Of a stretch of DNA of 64,000 nt, positions 59,701 through 64,000 are shown in pieces. The first letter of the stretch is position 1. Each line of letters begins with the position of its first letter. The DNA comes from Termitomyces sp. T153 (taxonomy: Eukaryota > Basidiomycota > Agaricomycetes > Agaricales > Lyophyllaceae). The position numbers were made by a program, and so were the translations under genes. Location of the stretch: the NCBI GenBank assembly GCA_018296165.2, contig JACKQL020000005.1:1-64000 (forward strand), in the 5' to 3' direction. Under the pieces are notes generated by a model. It was given only the letters and a program-made list of their open reading frames with translations. It had not been told where the DNA came from and did no database searches.

Positions 59701-60137
59701 TAATGATGACCTCTGGAGGCTGTGGCTTGATCACACAACTGGCAGAGGGAAATCCAAAGTTTATTAACAGTAGTGGCACAGTGGAAACTAACTACATACC
59801 TGGCAGAGGGAAATCCAAAGAGAATGAGTCTGAGGATTCCAATTGCTAGGACTGCAAATTTACAGAAATGTCCCATGGGAAATGCCATGGGAAATATGAT
59901 GTCAGATTTTGTGCATGCACAGAGCCCAATGTCATCATCAAAGCCATTATCAAAGTCATGTGACCTGAAACCAAAAATCCATTGTAAATGGCTTTGATCT
60001 CAAGCCACATGTCACATGATGCTACCAGAGTAATATCATTGGATAGCCCTGAATTGAGAGTACTTGTGACCAAAAGATGGGAATCCAGGAGTCAGAGCAA
60101 ACAAGATGATATTCTGGACATGTGAGGTCTCCTAACA
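53799..60137 (-). mobile_element. Complete but decayed gypsy chromovirus (element C)
   Basis: LTRs at 53799-54257 and 59699-60137, a purine tract at 54258-54270, gag (about 58280-59580) and pol (about 54260-58273) show the same layout as element A. The pol frames contain the same domains (LLDSGVTGLFLDAGY, VYLDDILIY, SDGQTECVNQELEQY, chromodomain) with many stops and frameshifts. CG dinucleotides are almost absent over its length. Flanking TCAAC (left) and ACAAC (right) may be a worn target duplication. Confidence 0.88.
58286..58552 (-). pseudogene. gag C-terminus of element C
   Basis: The zinc knuckle CQCCRKTGHFACYC (C-x2-C-x4-H-x4-C) and the ending EEDF before TAA are kept. Directly after this single in-frame TAA the same frame opens into the pol start (MTCVPLLPSANCFAPL). 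The upstream gag part is broken by stops. Confidence 0.75.
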
Positions 60138-60739
60138 ACAACAGAAGTGGTGGTTGTGCTAGAAAGACCAACTGAAAAGTAACTGTGTAGTCTGGGAGGT
60201 GCTGTAGAAATAACACTAGTGATGAGGGTTATGCACTGGGAATAGGCAAGGCTGGAGGGCTGCAAGTGCACCTGCTGACAGGGTTTGACCCTTAGCACAA
60301 GGAAAAATTGCCAGGAGCCTTCTGGAAGACATTCCCAGGCACTAACCCAGGCAATTCCTGGCTGTCCCCAATAGTCCTCCAGTGCTGTCCCAGGCCATTC
60401 CTGGTTCTCAGAGATGGTGATGAAATCCATTGCCACCTAGCTGCTATGCAGAGAACACAACAATTAGTAGTTTCACAAGTGGAGTATAAATGGACTATAG
60501 AAAGTGAGGGCACAAGTTGAGCTAGGTCCCAGAAAGCCTGCTAGATGCAAAAGAGGTGCTATGTCCACATATTAGGAAAATAAGTCCAAATCAAGAAATA
60601 ATGAAACTATAGTAATAATACCAAGAAAGGAAATATTGTTGGGGACCTTGCTAGGAGGGGTGCCAGAGGGTGCTAGAAGAATGTTAGTTGGCAGGCTGAG
60701 GGTCCAGACCACTCATGACTTTGTCATGTGATTGTTGCA
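60138..60739. other. CpG-poor unassigned sequence
   Basis: About 600 bp with hardly any CG dinucleotides, like the neighbouring old elements. Probably transposon-derived, but no domain is visible. Confidence 0.4.
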
Positions 60740-60967
60740 TTGTGTAGAAACTGGGAAAATCTGGAAGTTGCCAAAACATAGGAAAAGACAGAAATCTGTA
60801 CTCAGTGAGAATAGGGTCTTATCACTGGTCTCCTGACAGGAGACCCCATTCTCCTTGAAAATCTCATAGTTATTGATCAGGAGTTTCACACCAGCATTGG
60901 ACCTGGTCTTGGTTTCTGAGAGTGCAAAGATGTGGAGGGACAGCTGAGCAATCAGACTATCAAGGTC
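60740..60967 (-). pseudogene. LINE-like endonuclease fragment
   Basis: The minus strand reads DLDSLIAQLSLHIFALSETK followed by TRSNAGVKLLINNYEIFKENG. The pattern of a hydrophobic strand ending in SETK or NETK is that of the APE-type endonuclease of non-LTR retrotransposons. Only this short N-terminal piece is present. A palindrome GGTCTCCTGACAGGAGACC (about 60820-60838) lies within it. Confidence 0.45.
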
Positions 60968-61002
60968 AGTTTAACAGGGGTTCATTCCCATTGAGGGCAC
61001 AA

Positions 61003-61343
61003 TGTTAAATGATTTCCAAATATAAGGTCTTTGTTAAATAAATTTTAGATATTTTACTCACCTGAAACTTATTTGACAAAGATCCTGAAGGGCTAATCAA
61101 ATACTTACATCTTATTCTTTGTATACAATTCATCTTCAATATCCAACAAAATCTCCTTGAAAAATATTCTAATTTCTTTATTCAATCTTTATTCAAAATC
61201 ACAAGACAGATCACTGAACTACCATTGTCAATCAATCCATGAATTCACGGATACTTCTTTTATAGCTTCCAGAAACACAAATAGAAGATTTCGAGTTTAA
61301 TTCAATCATTCTTATCCTATTCTTGAATTCTTTTGGCTCAACA
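61003..61343. repeat. Possible solo LTR, 341 bp, AT-rich
   Basis: The block begins TGTTAAATGA and ends TTGGCTCAACA, so it has TG..CA ends, and its AT content is clearly higher than on either side. I find no matching target duplication or second copy in the window, so the call rests on the ends and composition. Confidence 0.35.
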
Positions 61344-62592
61344 TATTGTTCCCTGCACCCAGTGAGTCTCTTGTTGTAGCCTAAGAATTTGTGTATTCTC
61401 AGAAAAGTCTAGATACCGTGATACAGCAAAGTTCATGACGATAGGCCCTTCGAGTTCCTCTTGTTTAGTTGTTTGGTTGAGCATCCAGCTTCTGCCGCAC
61501 TTGCCGGGAAACAATCGTTCATATATGTCAGTACTAAGTACATAAAAGCTAGCGTTAGTAATCTCGCGAATTCTCATGTACTGATACTTTTGAACAATTG
61601 CAAGCCGCGAGGTTATTCTTTTCAACTTTGTCGATAGATGTCATTCCATCATGAAAAAACGTGAATGAACCGCATGGCTACATATAGCACTTAGGAATGT
61701 TATAATTATCAATGATTGTTTCCTTGCGACAGAAGCTGGATGATCGGTCGAACAACTAAAAGAGAGAAACTCAGAGTAGCCCATCATTATGAACTTTGCC
61801 GTAATTCCCAGACAGATAAGTACTGACTCTTTGAGGAGTCAAGAGTCTCGACGGCGGGCGGTATGCTGAAGATGTCCCGCGATCACTGTCACACTTCTAT
61901 ATTTGGACGTCATGGTATCAAAAAGGGCCAACAAAAATTTGGACCCTGTTGAGTCAAAATTTTTGAAACTAACCTGACCACGTTTCAAGCATATGGTCTT
62001 GTCGTGGTGCCCATGCCGTCACTGTGCCCACAAGCTTCTATACAAGTGGGCACGAAACCTTCTTACAACTATTCACCGACATACACAGACTACCTCTTTT
62101 ATTACTCGGTATTCTTGACAAAGTTGCTGAGAGAAGGCCTTTGACCCGCAAACTCCCGGACGTGCTTTCCGTCAAAGTTGCTTCCAAATTTAGATATGAC
62201 CATTGATATCATGATGTGACGCAGTCAAAAAAATTCGGTCGTTGCTCAGGAAGTACTTCATTCATTACAATTATGGTTTACTGGTTTACTATGTCCAGAT
62301 TGTTATTCGAGACTGCAGCTCAAGGAATGCTCAGACGTTTGAGCCCCTCTCTATGAGCGCGCGAATAGTTTCTCGAGTTTGTTCGACAATCTTAGCAGTT
62401 ACTTAGTATCCTGGGAATTGGGAAGACGTGATCTTAATTAGATCTAGTGTGATGGGCGTGACACTGTCGAATAGATTTTTGGAGTCCGTCCATAATACAA
62501 GTGTTTCTATAAGTACCTCGTCTTCAATAGACTCTTCCAGCAACTGTCGCCCCTCCTTACTTTCGTTCCGGCTATACCGTTCACTCCTCCCA
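61344..62592. other. 1.25-kb intergenic region
   Basis: A minus-strand frame at 61338-61625 (95 codons) could be a cut gene end but has no recognised motif. The rest shows no gene. The last 150 bp precede the SUR7-type gene. Confidence 0.35.
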
Positions 62593-63549
62593 ATGTCGCG
62601 CATTTTCTGCATACCTGGAGTCCTTTTTATTTTTGTTGCTCTTGTCCTGTTATTCTTGTCTTCAATCTCGCTCCCCTATTTGCCAGCACTCGATGTCGCC
62701 AGGACCAAGTTTGGAACGGAAGTACTTGATAGCGGGGCTCAGGGAATGACTGAATTACGCGTGAGTGTTCTTTATAGCGGTCAGGTCTGGCTACTAACAG
62801 ATCATGTAGCTTGGAGTCTGGTAAAACTTTTGTCCCTGTCGTCAGAGCCATGTAACAAACTTGACTAGGGCCTATTGCTACTATGACCAGGATCTTGACC
62901 GGACCTGTACTACAGCCAGTCCGTTCTTTGACTCGCGTTCTCGGCAAGTTCTAAATTCCTCTGTAGCACCCGCCTATCAAGTTGCAATTTCGAACGCTGC
63001 CAAGACAGCTAGCGTTATCATTGGATCATCGTGGACTCGTGGATTGGCAGTTCACCCTGTTGGTATGAGATATTAATTGACGTTATGTTACTCGTTGACC
63101 CCTAAACGCATACAACAGCTGCTGGCGTTGCATTCGTTGCATTCCTCCTGTCACTTTCTACGCACCACGTTGTGACTTTGGTGGCGTCACTTTTCGCCTT
63201 CCTTGCATCGGCCCTTGCTCTGATCGCATTTGCTATTGACATCGCTCTCTTTGTCTTCCTCAGGCATCAGGTTGATATCCTCCCAAATATCGATGCCAAG
63301 ACAACTATCGGCGTAGGTAAGCTTGCACAAAATCACAATTCATAGGATGCACTCAAAAAGCTAATCTCATGTTCTACAGGCTTCTGGTTGACCTTCGTGT
63401 CTTTCCTGCTGTTGATACTCGGTGGTGCTACGGTGTGCCTCGGTCGTCGTCATCGTCAGAAGCGCACGGATGGCGCTGCCACTTATCCCATAATGACTCC
63501 CAACACATCCGAGAAGAAGTCATTTTGGAGCAAGTTTCGCAAGAATTGA
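62593..63549 (+). CDS. SUR7/PalI-family plasma membrane protein (5 exons)
   Basis: Exons 62593-62760, 62810-62820 (11 nt), 62869-63062, 63119-63316 and 63380-63549 encode 246 residues. The claudin-like layout is clear. The first membrane helix (FCIPGVLFIFVALVLLFLSS) is followed by an extracellular loop with LGVWAYCYYDQD...TCTT (the W..C...C pattern of the family). Helices two and three follow (AAGVAFVAFLLSLS; VVTLVASLFAFLASALALIAF), then the last helix (FWLTFVSFLLLILGGATVCLG) and a short basic tail (RRHRQKR). Members act at eisosomes or in ambient pH sensing. The 11-nt microexon supplies LGV of the loop motif. Confidence 0.85.
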
Positions 63550-64000
63550 GTGTTGAACCTCCAGTGACAGAATTATGATTCTTTCCACTCGACATCTGTA
63601 CGAGATTAAGGGGAATGAACGGTATTTGGCTGGCAAGAATTTACTTATATCAATCTTACTTACGACTACGTTTCCTCTTTTTTTTTCGCAATGACCGAAT
63701 TTCCACTTTTCGGACCATCCTTATAGATCTTACCATCATCGATCTTTTAATCATTCCATTTGTCTGTCATCAGACCTCACTAAACTTTGTAATCAACTTA
63801 TTTGACTCGCAGTGGTATGTGATTCACGCTGCTCGGGTAGGAGACTCTTGCTCGTATTGGTGTTTATGTGTTATCAGGACTCGAGGAATGATCGAAGGTT
63901 GGCGATGAGAGGGCTGAAGAGCATTTGAGTAATAGATTGGATAAATTTCCCTTTAACTTGTTATTAGTGGGTTTTAGAGGACACAGCGGGCACTTTTTCG
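63550..64000. other. Downstream region to window end
   Basis: 3' flank of the SUR7-type gene. The open frame at 63615-63908 shows no features of a real gene. Confidence 0.4.

Overview
The window looks like a piece of an agaricomycete (mushroom-forming basidiomycete) nuclear genome. Nearly all protein genes are cut by GT..AG introns of about 47-70 nt, several exons are only 11-17 nt long, both tRNA genes carry short anticodon-loop introns, and several products belong to families I know mainly from Agaricomycetes. Exon structures were built by hand from reading-frame continuity and splice consensus; each spliced total is a multiple of three.

Layout. 1-3.1 kb: 3' part of a Helitron-type PIF1 helicase with an in-frame stop, a nine-unit 59-bp hairpin array, a 38-nt terminal hairpin and two tRNA-like (SINE-type) bodies. 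3-4.3 kb: unrecognised, probably decayed ORFs. 4.7-14.3 kb: a conserved agaricomycete protein, tRNA-Arg(CCG), a cupredoxin-like surface protein, a kelch protein, tRNA-Asp(GTC) and a secreted Ser/Thr-rich protein. 14.7-24.4 kb: a nucleotide/nucleoside salvage neighbourhood with a SurE-type phosphatase divergent from a NUP-family nucleoside protein, a second copy of that pair in which the SurE copy is decayed and separated from its NUP gene by expanding tandem repeats, then methylthioadenosine phosphorylase. 26.2-40.5 kb: housekeeping genes (eIF2D, Dim1, beta-adaptin) mixed with a PPxY membrane protein, a tiny Cys/His-rich protein, a proline-rich protein and a SET protein. 40.8-43 kb: a GH16 glucanase whose TATA-containing promoter is duplicated in tandem.

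43.1-61.3 kb is a transposon nest. Element A is a complete Ty3/gypsy chromovirus with LTRs, a 5-bp target duplication, gag, pol and chromodomain. It is followed by a broken relative, a Ty1/copia fragment, another broken relative and a complete but heavily decayed relative (element C), then a LINE-like fragment and a possible solo LTR. The gypsy elements look self-priming (Tf1-like): an 11-nt site beside the LTR is complementary to a site inside the LTR. Their pol genes are broken mostly at CGA arginine codons turned into TGA, as expected from CpG decay. The window ends with a SUR7/PalI-type membrane protein.

The clearest functional grouping is SurE + NUP + MTAP (dephosphorylation of nucleotides, handling of nucleosides, phosphorolysis of methylthioadenosine). 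The most promising under-described items are the 76-residue Cys/His-rich protein at 31.9-32.3 kb, the self-priming signature of the gypsy elements, and the hairpin array beside the helicase.
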